A stretch of 64,000 bases of DNA from DASUBV01 sp036510065. Lineage in GTDB: Bacteria; Actinomycetota; Actinomycetes; Streptosporangiales; Streptosporangiaceae. The notes below the pieces were generated by a model. It had not been told where the DNA came from. It saw nothing but the letters and a program-made list of their open reading frames with translations, and did no database searches. Positions within the stretch are counted from its first letter, which is position 1, and each line of letters begins with the position of its first letter. The stretch is taken from NCBI GenBank assembly GCA_036510065.1, contig DATCEO010000154.1:8075-72074 (forward strand), in the 5' to 3' direction. A program made the position numbers and the translations under genes. Below, in pieces: positions 17,307-26,326 of the stretch.

Positions 17307-17337
17307 CGAAGGTGGCCGCCTCAGGCGGCCACCTTCG
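17307..17337. terminator. Bidirectional terminator hairpin between convergent genes
   Basis: CGAAGGTGGCCGCC and its exact complement form a 14-bp stem with a 3-nt loop between the MMPL gene (+) and the SRPBCC gene (-). Strength and symmetry fit a terminator used from both sides. Confidence 0.85.
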
Positions 17338-17350
17338 CGGCGCGTCTGGG

Positions 17351-17932
17351 TCAGCGGGACTGGCCGGGCTGTCCCGCGGCCAGGCGCTCTCGCAGGCCCG
17401 CGGCCATTCCCGCGACCGTCAGCAGGTCCAGCAGCTCTCCGGCGGTCCGGGCCAGCAGCCGGTGCCGGACAGGAGCCATCCGCAGGCGCAGGAACACCCG
17501 GGTGCGGCCGGCCGGGCCGGTGCGGCCGGCCCCGGCGCTCACCGGCTCGAGCGTCAGCGACCAGGTCAGGCTGGTGTGCCCGCGGCGGGACCGGTAAACG
17601 AGCGAGATCGGCGGGCGGACCTGGGCTACCTCGAAGGTCGCGTCCCGTCCCCCATAGTCCGGTATGACATCGCCAGCCCGCAGGCCTAGCCACGCGGGAT
17701 TCACCGATCTGGATGCCCGCCGCCCAGGCGGCAGGAACCGCTCGATGGTGCGCGGCAGGTACCAGCCGGCCCGCCGCTTGCCGAGCTGCAGCAGCCACGG
17801 CCATACCGCCTCGACCGGGGCATCGACGGTGAAGGCCCGGTCCATGACGACATCGGCCGGAACGACGATGATGTCCCCGGGGCGGGCCAGCTCCTTCTCG
17901 GCTGCGCTGGCCCTGACGTCTGCGAACATCAT
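17351..17932 (-). CDS. SRPBCC-fold (START/polyketide cyclase-like) protein
   Basis: This encodes 193 residues. The start at 17932 (or the next codon, 17929) follows GGAGGG; an in-frame upstream ATG at 17968 lacks such a site. The START-like fold is suggested by the opening strand MDRAFTVDAPVEAVWPWLLQ, then GKRRAGWYLPRTIERFLPPG and VRPPISLVYRSRRGHTSLTW, and a long C-terminal helix. Such proteins bind hydrophobic ligands in a deep cavity. No ligand can be assigned. Confidence 0.8.
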   Translation of the reverse strand: MMFADVRASAAEKELARPGDIIVVPADVVMDRAFTVDAPVEAVWPWLLQLGKRRAGWYLPRTIERFLPPGRRASRSVNPAWLGLRAGDVIPDYGGRDATFEVAQVRPPISLVYRSRRGHTSLTWSLTLEPVSAGAGRTGPAGRTRVFLRLRMAPVRHRLLARTAGELLDLLTVAGMAAGLRERLAAGQPGQSR

Positions 17933-18028
17933 CCACCCTCCGGTCTGCCGGGCCGTACAGCACGGCATCCCCGTCAGTGACGGCGGCAGCCGCGTGGTGA
18001 ACTAGGCCAGCGGCGCGACGAGGAGGCG

Positions 18029-19564
18029 ATGCCCAGCCATGCTCACAGATCCTGGCGCCTGCGAGCATGCCGGGCCGGCATGACCAGGCCAGTCAGTCAG
18101 AAGGTCGCCGTCAGCGTCGTGTACGTGGCGGCGATGTTCATGACGATCATGGACGCGACGATCGTGAACGTCGCGCTGCCCACCATCGGCCGCAGCTTCG
18201 GGGTCCCGTCGACGTCGGTGGCCAGCGTCTCGATCTACTTCCTGGTCAGCCTGGCGGTATTCATCCTCCCGTCGGGCTGGCTCGGTGACCGGTTCGGCGG
18301 CAAGCGGGTGCTGCTCGCCGCGATCACGGTGTTTACCGTCGCGTCGGCCCTGTGCGGGATGGCCGGTTCGCTGACCGAGCTCGACATCTTCCGCGTGCTG
18401 CAGGGAGTCGGCGGCGGGATGATGGCCCCGGTCGGTCTGGCCATGCTGTTCCGCGCCTTCCCGCCCGCGGAGCGAGTGCGCGCGTCCAGCATCCTCACGG
18501 TGCCGACCACGCTGGCTCCCGCGCTCGGCCCCATCGTCGGTGGACTGCTGGTCACGGAACTGTCCTGGCGGTGGGTGTTCTACGTGAACGTGCCGCTCGG
18601 GATACTGGCCCTGGCCTTCGGCGTGCTGTTCCTCGAGGGCGGGCACGCGCTCGCGCCCGGCCCGTTCGACACAGTCGGCTTCCTGCTGGCCGGCTCCAGC
18701 CTCGGCCTGCTGATGTACGGCGTGTCGGAAGGGCCGATCCGGCACTGGAGCTCGGCCGTCGTGCTGGGGACCATCGCCGCCGGCACGGTGCTGCTGGCCA
18801 TCCTGATGGTGGTCGAGCTGCGCAAGCGGCTGCCGCTGATCGACCTGCGGATGCTGGGCAACCGGCTGTTCCGGTCCTGCAACGGCGTGATGGTGCTGGC
18901 ATCCGCGTCGTTCATCGGCACGCTCTACGTCGTCTCGCTGTACTACCAGGACGGCCGGGGCCTGTCGCCGCTCGTCTCGGGCCTGAGCACGTTCCCGGAG
19001 GCTATCGGGGTAATGGCGGGCGCGCAGCTGGCCAGCCGGGTCCTCTACCCGGTGCTCGGGCCCCGCCGGAACATCGCGCTCGGCATGCTCGGGGTGACCG
19101 CCACCATCGGCCTGATGAGCCTGATCGGCGCCCAGACAAGCCTGTGGTGGATGCGGCTGCTGATGTTCGCCCTCGGAGTCGCGATGGGCCAGGTATTCGT
19201 CCCGGCGCAGGCGGCCGCGTTCGCCACCATCACGCCCGAGGCCACGGGCCGGGCCTCGACGCTGTTCAACGTCATCCGCCAGCTCGGCAGCGCGATCGGC
19301 GTCGCCATCTTCACCACGGCCATCGTGGCCGTGGGCGCGACCACGATCGTGGCCGGGCGGGTCACCCCCAACCTGACCGCCTACCATGTCGCGTTCCTCG
19401 TGGCCGCTGGCCTGGCCGCCGTGGGCGCCGTGGTTGCGCTGACCATCCATGACGCCGACGCGGCCGCCACCATGGTCGGCCGCGCCGGGCGGCGGGCGGA
19501 ACCGGGCGGCGCGGCCCCCGAGTCCGCCGCCGCTGGCGGTCCGCCCGAGCCCCGGCCGAGCTGA
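18029..19564 (+). CDS. DHA2-type MFS multidrug exporter
   Basis: This encodes 511 residues and about 14 membrane segments. Motif D1 LDATIVNVALPTIGR appears here as MDATIVNVALPTIGRSF, motif A as GWLGDRFGGKRVLL, and motif C (antiporter) as PTTLAPALGPIVGG. It is an H+-coupled exporter of the EmrB/QacA group. A GAGGAGG site precedes the ATG at 18029; a second Met at residue 18 is possible. No dedicated regulator is adjacent. Confidence 0.93.
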   Translation: MPSHAHRSWRLRACRAGMTRPVSQKVAVSVVYVAAMFMTIMDATIVNVALPTIGRSFGVPSTSVASVSIYFLVSLAVFILPSGWLGDRFGGKRVLLAAITVFTVASALCGMAGSLTELDIFRVLQGVGGGMMAPVGLAMLFRAFPPAERVRASSILTVPTTLAPALGPIVGGLLVTELSWRWVFYVNVPLGILALAFGVLFLEGGHALAPGPFDTVGFLLAGSSLGLLMYGVSEGPIRHWSSAVVLGTIAAGTVLLAILMVVELRKRLPLIDLRMLGNRLFRSCNGVMVLASASFIGTLYVVSLYYQDGRGLSPLVSGLSTFPEAIGVMAGAQLASRVLYPVLGPRRNIALGMLGVTATIGLMSLIGAQTSLWWMRLLMFALGVAMGQVFVPAQAAAFATITPEATGRASTLFNVIRQLGSAIGVAIFTTAIVAVGATTIVAGRVTPNLTAYHVAFLVAAGLAAVGAVVALTIHDADAAATMVGRAGRRAEPGGAAPESAAAGGPPEPRPS

Positions 19565-19591
19565 CGGAGGACGGGCGGGCGGCTCAGTGTC

Positions 19592-19597
19592 TAAACT
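19592..19597 (+). promoter_or_regulatory. -10-like hexamer TAAACT 8 nt before the DinB gene start
   Basis: The spacing to the ATG at 19606, with no ribosome site in between, fits a leaderless transcript. The same arrangement recurs at seven other genes in the window. Confidence 0.45.
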
Positions 19598-19605
19598 TGC
19601 CGCCC

Positions 19606-20157
19606 ATGACCCAACTGGACGGACCGGGCCGGGCTGAACCGCCTATCGCGGGCGACGAGACCGCCACCCTGCTGGGCTCGCTGGAGCGCGAGCGCGCCAT
19701 CTTGGCGTGGAAGTGCGGCGGGCTGGACGCAGCCGGCCTGAGAGCAACGGCCGCAGCCTCGTCGATGACCCTCGGCGGGCTGCTCAAGCACCTGGCCCTG
19801 GTCGAGGACGAGTACTTCACCAGGCGGCTGCTCGGGCGAGAGTTTGGACCCCCGTGGGACACGGCGGACTGGGACGCCGATCGCGACTGGGAATGGCACT
19901 CGGCCGCCGAGGACACCCCCGAGCAGCTCTACGCGCTCTGGGCGGCCGCCGTGGCCCGGTCCCGCTCCGCGGTCACGGAAGCCCTGGGCGGCGGCGGCCT
20001 GGACCAGCTGGCCCGGTACACCACCTCCAGCGGTGAGTCACCCAGCCTGCGGCGCATCCTGATCGACATGATCGAGGAGTACGCCCGGCATGTCGGCCAT
20101 GCCGACCTCATCCGGGAGTCGGTGGACGGCCTCGTCGGTGAGGATCCGCCGGGCTGA
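19606..20157 (+). CDS. DinB/DUF664 family protein
   Basis: This encodes 183 residues of the four-helix DinB/MST-like fold. The conserved His of helix 2 lies in GGLLKHLALVEDEYF, and the last-helix signature MIEEYARHVGHADLIRES holds the other two potential metal-binding His residues. Members with three His are thiol-dependent metalloenzymes (mycothiol or bacillithiol S-transferases) or unknown. The ATG at 19606 is preferred over TTG at 19597. Confidence 0.85.
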   Translation: MTQLDGPGRAEPPIAGDETATLLGSLERERAILAWKCGGLDAAGLRATAAASSMTLGGLLKHLALVEDEYFTRRLLGREFGPPWDTADWDADRDWEWHSAAEDTPEQLYALWAAAVARSRSAVTEALGGGGLDQLARYTTSSGESPSLRRILIDMIEEYARHVGHADLIRESVDGLVGEDPPG

Positions 20158-20426
20158 CTGCGCGAGCATAGGCGATCAGGGTGGCATGGTAAGCGGCCGT
20201 GGCTTCGGTGTAGTGAAAGCACCTCGACCGCCGAGGTGATGGCGACAAGGGCTCGGGCGCAATCGGCTGCGCGGCCAGGCGTGTCGGCGAGCTCGATTCC
20301 GGCGCGGTACTCCGCGATGGATGCCGCTGCTACGGCGAGCTCGTCAGCGTCAAGGGCAGCCCGGTCAATGGTGCCTCGCTCGTAGGCGATCAGGACGTTG
20401 GCATCCACGATCAGGCGTCGGCCCAC
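20158..20426 (-). pseudogene. Broken PIN-domain toxin (VapC-like)
   Basis: The GTG start overlaps the antitoxin stop region. The first 70 residues are a clear PIN domain: VDANVLIAYERG holds the first catalytic Asp, then SIAEYRAGIELADTPGRA and AITSAVEVLSL. At about residue 73 the homologous reading moves to another frame, where YTEATAAYHATLIAYARAV continues the fold. Homology then stops at about 20158, next to the end of the DinB gene, so the C-terminal third with the remaining acidic active-site residues is gone. The toxin is therefore both frameshifted and truncated and is very unlikely to be active. Confidence 0.8.
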
Positions 20427-20667
20427 GAATCGCTTCCCTCCTGGGCGATCAGCGCCAGCGCACGGGCGATGTCTTCGGCGAACCGGTCATCGGGCGGAGG
20501 AATCCGATCGAGCGCTGCCCGCAGGTCGCCCCCGTCCGGCGCCGGGCAGGCCGCACCTCGGCAACTGCGTGGTGCCCACGAGTGATCGTGACGGTCTCGC
20601 CCCGCTCGATCGCGTCAAGCAGGTCAGAAAAGTTCCGCGAGGCCTCGGTAGCGGTCGTCGTTCGCAT
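20411..20667 (-). pseudogene. Frameshifted Phd/YefM-type antitoxin
   Basis: The start MRTTTATEASRNFSDLLDAI is a typical Phd/YefM DNA-binding N-terminus. After PARRRTG the frame runs through a run of five G (minus strand) into nonsense. Adding one G restores GDLRAALDRIPPPDDRFAED and a natural C-terminus with a stop that overlaps the toxin start. The C-terminal part, which neutralises the toxin, is therefore lost. The operator palindrome upstream is intact. A sequencing error in the G-run is possible, but the partner toxin is also broken. Confidence 0.8.
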
Positions 20668-20679
20668 GCCTCAGCTGAT

Positions 20680-20694
20680 ATCTGATAATCAGAT
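20680..20694. promoter_or_regulatory. Palindromic operator of the decayed toxin-antitoxin pair
   Basis: ATCTGAT-A-ATCAGAT is a perfect 7-bp inverted repeat around one base, 12 bp upstream of the antitoxin ATG and in a locally AT-rich stretch that could also hold the -10 element. Phd-type antitoxins autoregulate through such sites. Confidence 0.6.
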
Positions 20695-20775
20695 CTCCGG
20701 AAGCGGGCGCGGCCGGTCACAGCTGGCCGGCTGACGAGGGGGTCGGTGGGAGGAACTGGCTGGTCGCGGTAACAG

Positions 20776-21012
20776 CTAGGCAAGCAGCCAGTCGCGGCCT
20801 GCGGTCGCGATCCTGTATTTACCTAGCCTGGCTGCAGGAGTCCGCTCGGCCATACCCATGCCGACCAGCCTCTGCACTGCCGCCGCCACCTCAACGGAGC
20901 CTAGGTGCATGCCCGCGTCCGCGACAGAGCGGGCCAGTTCGTCGACGGTCATCGGATGATGATCTGCCAGGGCGGCCAGCACCTGGACCTCAGCCGCGTT
21001 CAAGTCACCCAT
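20776..21012 (-). CDS. Small winged-helix-like protein
   Basis: This encodes 78 residues, nearly all of one winged helix: AAEVQVLAALADHHPMTVDE, then a second helix with VEVAAAVQRLVGMGMAERTP and a short wing (ARLGKYRIATAG). It looks like a MarR/PadR-type DNA-binding domain without a dimerisation extension. Its start overlaps the 3' end of the DUF1254 remnant by 8 nt. Whether it is functional in this decaying segment is uncertain. Confidence 0.6.
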   Translation of the reverse strand: MGDLNAAEVQVLAALADHHPMTVDELARSVADAGMHLGSVEVAAAVQRLVGMGMAERTPAARLGKYRIATAGRDWLLA

Positions 21013-21919
21013 GCCGACATTCTCTATCCTGAGGCCCTGGCTCAGGTGCCGGGCTGACTGGGCGGACGGCCGGTGCTGCCCAGGTGCCGTTGAGCACCGA
21101 TGACTTGGGGGAGTAGAGCCGCATCGTGACGCCGAGCGGGCCGGTCGGCGCGGGCAGCCAGTTGGCCTCTTTGCCAGTGCCCGGCGATTGATGCTGGAGG
21201 TAGAGGTCCAGTGATCCGTCCGGGTTGTACTGCAGTGGGTCGCGGTCGCCGATCGCGAAGCGGTTCAGCGAGTTGGCGGCCTGGAAGCCCTGGGCGTCGT
21301 ACATGGTGACCGACCAGAACGCGTGCACCGGCGGGAGCCCACCCTTATCGAAATGCAGGACATAATCGTTGTCCCCGGTCAGGGGCTGGCCGTCAGCGTC
21401 GGACATCAGGATCGGGTAGACGGCGTCTTCGGGCGAGTTCGCGCCCAGGCCTACCATCGCGACGATGTAGAAATTGCCGTACACGCCCATGGTGTCGATG
21501 TTCATCTGCCAGCCGTTCACGACTTTCGCGATACGGGGGAATGCCTGCTGCATCGCTTGCAGTGCCTCGGCGGGCGCGTCGTGGAGGGCGCTGCGGACCT
21601 CGGGTTCCAGGTCGGCGAACCTGGCCCCGGCCGCCAGGCCCAGGCGGCGCATCTGCGCGATGAGGGACCAGTCGGTCAGGTGCGGCGGGCGCAGTTCCAT
21701 CAGGCCGAGCCCGTAGTCAAAGAAGTCCTCGGCGGTCATGCCGTTGACCTGGTCCAGCGGCGGGGTCGCCATGTCCACGCCCGGGTCAGTGACGGCGGTC
21801 ACCGGCGGGGCCCGCCCGCCCCAGTGGGAGAGCGGTGTCAGGCCGAACGCGTCCTGGACCTTGTGCACGGTCGGGTAGTCCGCTGGCCCGTTGGTCTGGG
21901 TCCGGCCGATGATCCACAA
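21005..21919 (-). pseudogene. 5'-truncated DUF1254/DUF1214 protein
   Basis: The reading frame begins abruptly inside a DUF1254 domain (WIIGRTQTNGPADYPTVHKV) and continues through a complete DUF1214 domain (YGNFYIVAMVGLGANSPEDA ... HFDKGGLPPVHAFWSVTMYD ... ADGQPLTGDNDYVLHF). Full-length family members carry roughly 130-170 more residues at the N-terminus, including the start of DUF1254. The only nearby start codon is a TTG at the break. The DNA immediately upstream belongs to another gene's 5' end, so a deletion removed the start. Confidence 0.75.
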
Positions 21920-21921
21920 TC

Positions 21922-21987
21922 ACATTCGGTGGGGACTGCGCCCGGATCGCTGTACCGCTCGTCCAGGGTGGTCATTGGCGTAGTCAT
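21922..21987 (-). pseudogene. 5' fragment of a PPOX/F420-dependent oxidoreductase-like gene
   Basis: The ATG at 21987 with an AGAGG ribosome site opens MTTPMTTLDERYSDPGAVPT, which resembles the N-terminus of actinobacterial pyridoxamine-phosphate-oxidase-like proteins. Homology ends at about 21922, where the DUF1254 fragment begins in a different frame. Only about 21 codons remain, so this is one side of a deletion junction. The assignment rests on a short match. Confidence 0.45.
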
Positions 21988-22143
21988 CGACGAACCTCTG
22001 TTCCGATGGGGCCGCTACCGTAGGGCTGCATGCCCGGCGAAGCCTTCATCACCTAGACCGGCGAGCACTCCAGAAGTCTTGGCGGGCAGCCTGCCGCCAG
22101 CCGGTGCCTGGCCGCGGCTGACACCAGCGCGGCGGCAGGTTAG

Positions 22144-22980
22144 CTACCTGGATTCCAGCACCGCCAGGTCGCGCACCGCGAACCGGTAGTGCTCGATCTC
22201 CTCGTCCATCACCACGGCGACGCAATCGGCGACGGTGCGCTCTTCTTCCGGGTAACCCGGTGCGGGCGACCGCCGGCACAGCCGGCCGAGGCCGTCATCG
22301 GTCAGCCCGGCCACGATCCGCCGGATCACGGCCATCCGGTCCGCGCGGGCGGCCAGGATGTCGTCGTAACCGGGCGCAGCCGTTAGGTCGATGCCAAGCC
22401 CGGCCGCGTCCGCCGCCGGGTACCAGCTCTGCGGCAGCCCGATCGGGTGGTACGGCATTTCCTCGTCCAGCACCGTGCGGCTCGCCCAGGCGTCGGTGAT
22501 GAAGACCAGATGGCGCAGCGTCTGCGCGAACGACCACTCCTCGTTGACCCGCTGAGTCAGCGCCGCCGCCGGCAGCCGCCCGGCCCGTTCGGTTGCCTGC
22601 GCCCACAGCCGCTCGATGGTGTCCCACATCGCCCGGAAATCGCCGGCCGTCTGGCCCTCGCGGAACTGCACGCGCTCGGGGTGCCGCCGGTCTAGTTCGG
22701 CGCTGACGAAGTCGCTCACGTCGACGCCATTGACGGTGACATTACTGAGGTAGCCGGAGATGCTGACGTCGACCAGCCAGCCGTCCCGGATCGTCATGCC
22801 GGTCAGGTCACAGTCGGTGAACCGGGCGCCCCGCAAGTCCGCGACGTCGAACCTGGCGCCCCGGAATTCCTCGCTGCCGCCGCCCTCGCCGGCGTAGAAC
22901 CGGTGCGGTCCGAACTGCGCTTCCCTCGGGCCGTCAGGCCAGCCCGGCGGCGGAGCTGCCTGATCGTCGGCTGCTGTCAT
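22144..22980 (-). CDS. Pentapeptide-repeat plus DinB protein
   Basis: This encodes 278 residues. The N-terminal part has pentapeptide-like repeats (FRGAR FDVAD LRGAR FTDCD LTGMT). The C-terminal part is a DinB four-helix domain with EEWSFAQTLRHLVFITDAWA and the closing VVMDEEIEHYRFAVRDL. This two-part architecture is shared by a known actinobacterial family of unknown function. The start at 22980 is preferred over 22989 on similarity to family N-termini; neither has a strong ribosome site. Confidence 0.82.
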   Translation of the reverse strand: MTAADDQAAPPPGWPDGPREAQFGPHRFYAGEGGGSEEFRGARFDVADLRGARFTDCDLTGMTIRDGWLVDVSISGYLSNVTVNGVDVSDFVSAELDRRHPERVQFREGQTAGDFRAMWDTIERLWAQATERAGRLPAAALTQRVNEEWSFAQTLRHLVFITDAWASRTVLDEEMPYHPIGLPQSWYPAADAAGLGIDLTAAPGYDDILAARADRMAVIRRIVAGLTDDGLGRLCRRSPAPGYPEEERTVADCVAVVMDEEIEHYRFAVRDLAVLESR

Positions 22981-23066
22981 GGACCGCATGCTAGCGCCGA
23001 TCCCGGACGTTCTGCCTGGCAACGATCGGCCGCGTAGCTCCGCACGCCGGGTGTCGTTTCGGTCGG

Positions 23067-25604
23067 CTACTCGAGGGGGCGGCGGCCGATCGCTCTCGGC
23101 TCGCGCCCGGCGAGCAGCCAGCCACCGATCACTGCGACGAGCGGCATGCCGACGAGGATGAGCAGCAGGTTGGCGACCGGGATGCTGGTCAGCGAGGACA
23201 GCGTGTCCAGCTGGCTGGTCCGGAAGAAGCTGATCGCTGCGATGTACCCGGCCACGATGCCGACGACCGCGCCGATGAGGGCCAGCGCGCCGGCCGTGGC
23301 CGCGGAGATCGCGCGGCGGGCTGTGCTGCCAGCTCCGGTAGCGGTGAGCATGCGCAGGTCGCTGGCGGTCTCGCTGCGGAGCAGGCCCACGCTCATGACG
23401 AGGATGCCGAGCGCCAGCAGGATGCCGAAGACGGTCGCGACGTCGAGGATCTCGGCGGACGTCGGGATGCTGTTGCGCGTCTCCGCGGTCAGCCCAGCCG
23501 CCGCTGCGGCGTGCTGGGCCGCGCTGGCCTGACCGGCCGTCAGCGAGTCCGGGGTCTGGATGAGCCAGCCGGCCGTGGTGGTCGTCAGGTGGAACTGGCG
23601 CACGGCGTGCTCGGTGATCACGGTGTTCGGCGCCGACGTACCGGACGGCAGCGCGCTGACCTCCTGGATCTTCGGATTCGCCAGGCACGAGGAGCTCGGG
23701 AGGCAGGGCGCTCCGGGGTCGGGAGGGCCGAATTTGGTACCGCCGTAAAGCAACTGCATCTGCGTCACGCTGGCCAGGCCGGGCCGGCTGCTGAGGACAT
23801 CGGCGTCCGGGCTGGCCTGCGCGGTGGTGATGCCGTAGGCGCGCAGCAGCTGCGGGGTGGCCACGTACACAGGTCCGCCAAAGTTCCGCCCGGATGTGAC
23901 TGCGCGCTGCAGGACGGAGTCAGTCTCCTCGAGCTGGACGACATCCCGGGGTCCGAGCGAGGCCGCGATGCCCCGGGCGTCGGCTGCCATCGCTGCAAGC
24001 TGGGCGCCGGTCAGGACCGGGCACCCGCCCGGGGCGTCCACGCATGTCGCGCCGGGGGTGGTGGCTGCCGCCTGCGGGTAGACGATGAGCTGATTCGAAG
24101 CCAGGTTGGGCCCGACGTAGTCGAGGGCGTCGCCGAACCGCGCGGCGGCGGTCACGCAGATGATGACCGCGATGAGCACGCTGAGGCTGATTGCCCCGAG
24201 CGCCGCCCCGGAGCGAGCCCGGTACCTGGCCAGGTCCCGCAGGGCCAGCCGCACGACTATCGGGGCCGGCCGGGCGGCCCTGGCCAGCAGCGCCAGGCAT
24301 GTCGGGGCGACCAGCACCACCCCGGCGCACAGCACGACCAGGCCCACGACCAGGGCGATAAAGAGCGTCGACTTGTTCCCATTCTCGGCGGCAGTCGACG
24401 TCGCCTGCTCACTCGCCAGCCCGATCAGGAAGAACGCGACCACCAGCAGTCCGGCGCCGGCTGGGCCGGCCCAGCGGCGAGCCTGCCGCGGGGCCGGTGG
24501 CCGCCCCGCGAGCGCGGCGACGATCGGCACCCGGGCGATCACCCGGGCGGGTCGGACGGCCGCCAGGTACGCCGCTACCACGGCGAGCGCCATCGACACG
24601 AAGATCACCAGCCAGGGCAGCTGGAAAGCTCCCATGACGTGGTGAGCGCTGGCTTCCGCGCGCGGGCGGTACGCCAGCCAGGCCGCCAGGCCGAGCGCGA
24701 ATCCGGCCGCCGCGCCGACAACCCCGGTCGCGAAACCGTTGGCGCTGACCACAAGCCCGACGTTGGCGTTCGTGGCACCCTGCGCGCCGAGCATGCCGAT
24801 CGAGCGCAGCCGCCGCTGCGCCAGCACCGTGAACCCGGCCACGCTGACCAGGGCGATGAGCAGCATCCCGAGCGTGGCCGCTGCGAGCGAGATGGTCACC
24901 GGGTTGAGCACGTTGGTATTGGCCGAGGCCCGCGACACCACGTCCGGGCCCAGCGAGCGGGGACTCGCGTCCGCCGCGTCAAACAGCACGGTGACCAGGG
25001 TGGGCGCGCTGACCTGGCCGGGCGCAAGGAGCGCGAACTCGTCGAGCAGATTCTGCGGGTTAGTCACGATGCCGACCACCCGCCGGGCAGAGCCGCCACC
25101 GCGCCAGGTGCCACCGAGCCTGAGGTGCAGTTCCGATGCGACCCCGCTGGTCAGGGCTACCTGGCCCGTCCCGCTGGGGTAGTGCCCGCTGGTCAGCGAG
25201 AGCATCGGCTGGCCGAACGCGCCGTTCGGGTTCTGCGCGCGCAGGCTATAGGTGGTGACCGAGCCGGGCACCGAGAACGTCTCGTTCCCGATCACGTCGA
25301 CCCGGCCGAACCGGTGGGCCAGCGCCGCGATCTCGGCGGTAACGTGCGGGCTCAGCGAAGGGAACGTGGCCATGTCGGCCGCGGTGCCGAAGCCGGCGCC
25401 CGCCGGGGGCGGCGTGTTTGTGGCCACCGCCGATCCGACGAAGGTGGCCGCGACCGCGACGGTGATCAGCGCCAGGATCAGCAGCTGCTGGCGCCACTCG
25501 CGGCGCAGCAGCCGCCAGGCCCAGCGGATGACCGCACGCCGCGCGGGCACGCCCCCGTTGCGTGCCACCGCGCGCGCGGGCCGCTCTCGTACCGTGACGC
25601 TCAC
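23067..25604 (-). CDS. ABC transporter permease, FtsX-like (MacB type)
   Basis: This encodes 845 residues with two FtsX domains. A first membrane helix follows a basic N-terminus (RRAVIRWAWRLLRREWRQQL), a large periplasm-facing domain follows, then a three-helix FtsX unit (about 230-370). Further helices (about 395-450), a second extracytoplasmic domain and a C-terminal FtsX unit (about 725-830) complete it. It is encoded 4 nt overlapping its ATPase and under a PadR regulator, which suggests export of, or defence against, antimicrobial peptides or cell-envelope substrates. Confidence 0.9.
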   Translation of the reverse strand: MSVTVRERPARAVARNGGVPARRAVIRWAWRLLRREWRQQLLILALITVAVAATFVGSAVATNTPPPAGAGFGTAADMATFPSLSPHVTAEIAALAHRFGRVDVIGNETFSVPGSVTTYSLRAQNPNGAFGQPMLSLTSGHYPSGTGQVALTSGVASELHLRLGGTWRGGGSARRVVGIVTNPQNLLDEFALLAPGQVSAPTLVTVLFDAADASPRSLGPDVVSRASANTNVLNPVTISLAAATLGMLLIALVSVAGFTVLAQRRLRSIGMLGAQGATNANVGLVVSANGFATGVVGAAAGFALGLAAWLAYRPRAEASAHHVMGAFQLPWLVIFVSMALAVVAAYLAAVRPARVIARVPIVAALAGRPPAPRQARRWAGPAGAGLLVVAFFLIGLASEQATSTAAENGNKSTLFIALVVGLVVLCAGVVLVAPTCLALLARAARPAPIVVRLALRDLARYRARSGAALGAISLSVLIAVIICVTAAARFGDALDYVGPNLASNQLIVYPQAAATTPGATCVDAPGGCPVLTGAQLAAMAADARGIAASLGPRDVVQLEETDSVLQRAVTSGRNFGGPVYVATPQLLRAYGITTAQASPDADVLSSRPGLASVTQMQLLYGGTKFGPPDPGAPCLPSSSCLANPKIQEVSALPSGTSAPNTVITEHAVRQFHLTTTTAGWLIQTPDSLTAGQASAAQHAAAAAGLTAETRNSIPTSAEILDVATVFGILLALGILVMSVGLLRSETASDLRMLTATGAGSTARRAISAATAGALALIGAVVGIVAGYIAAISFFRTSQLDTLSSLTSIPVANLLLILVGMPLVAVIGGWLLAGREPRAIGRRPLE

Positions 25605-26326
25605 TGCGGCCGTCCGGGCGTCAGCAGGGACTCCGGTCCCGGTGCCGGGGCAGTCTGGTCGGTGACCCGGCCGTCACGCAGGAATACCACCCGGTCGGCC
25701 CACGAGGCGAGCTGTGCGTCGTGGGTGACCACAACCGCGGCCATCCCGCCGTTCTTGCACGCCTCGTGCATCATGCGCATGACCGCCTCGGCGTTGCCCG
25801 AGTCGAGCGCGCCGGAGGGCTCGTCGGCCAGCAGCAGCCGGCGCTCACCAACCACGGCGCGGGCGATCGCCACCCGCTGCCGTTCACCGCCCGACAGCTC
25901 GTCTGGGTAGCGCCCGGCCCGCTCGGCCAGCCCCAGTTCCTCCAGCACCGCGATCCCGGCGGCTCGGGCCTTCCGCGCGGGCAGCCCGTCGAGCTCGAGC
26001 GGCAGGCTCACGTTCTCCGCAGCGGTCAGGCCGGGCAGCAGGTTGTAGTCCTGGAAAACATAGCCGATCGTGCGCCGCCGCAGCCGGGCCTTGTCGCTGC
26101 GTGACATGCCTGCCAGCTCGGCGCCGCGGACGAGCACCTCGCCCTCGGTCGGCTCTTCCAGGCTGCCCGCGATCGTCAGCAGCGTGCTCTTGCCCGATCC
26201 GCTCGGCCCCATCACCGCGACCATCGCGCCCTCGTCCACCGACAGCGTGACTCGGTCCAGGGCGTGCACCTGGGCAGCGCCCTTCCCGTAGACCTTGGAC
26301 ACCTGCCGGAGCTCCAGCATGCTCAT
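25601..26326 (-). CDS. ABC transporter ATP-binding protein (MacB/LolD type)
   Basis: This encodes 241 residues. Walker A is GPSGSGKST, the Q-loop is YVFQDYNLLPGLTAAENV, the signature is LSGGERQRVAIARA, Walker B is LLLADEPSGALDSGN and the switch His is in VVVTHDAQLA. The sequence type is that of ATPases paired with FtsX-like permeases. The start may be the GTG at 26326 (overlapping the PadR stop) or the ATG at 26320. Confidence 0.95.
   Translation of the reverse strand: MSMLELRQVSKVYGKGAAQVHALDRVTLSVDEGAMVAVMGPSGSGKSTLLTIAGSLEEPTEGEVLVRGAELAGMSRSDKARLRRRTIGYVFQDYNLLPGLTAAENVSLPLELDGLPARKARAAGIAVLEELGLAERAGRYPDELSGGERQRVAIARAVVGERRLLLADEPSGALDSGNAEAVMRMMHEACKNGGMAAVVVTHDAQLASWADRVVFLRDGRVTDQTAPAPGPESLLTPGRPQ

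Noticed and set aside
15043..17307. 754-codon open frame on the minus strand opposite the MMPL gene
   Set aside because: Composition is extreme (Gly, His, Asp, Gln rich) and repetitive as expected for an antisense frame; the plus-strand transporter is unambiguous.
23511..25910. 799-codon plus-strand frame opposite the FtsX permease
   Set aside because: It is a shadow frame with no ribosome site or motif.
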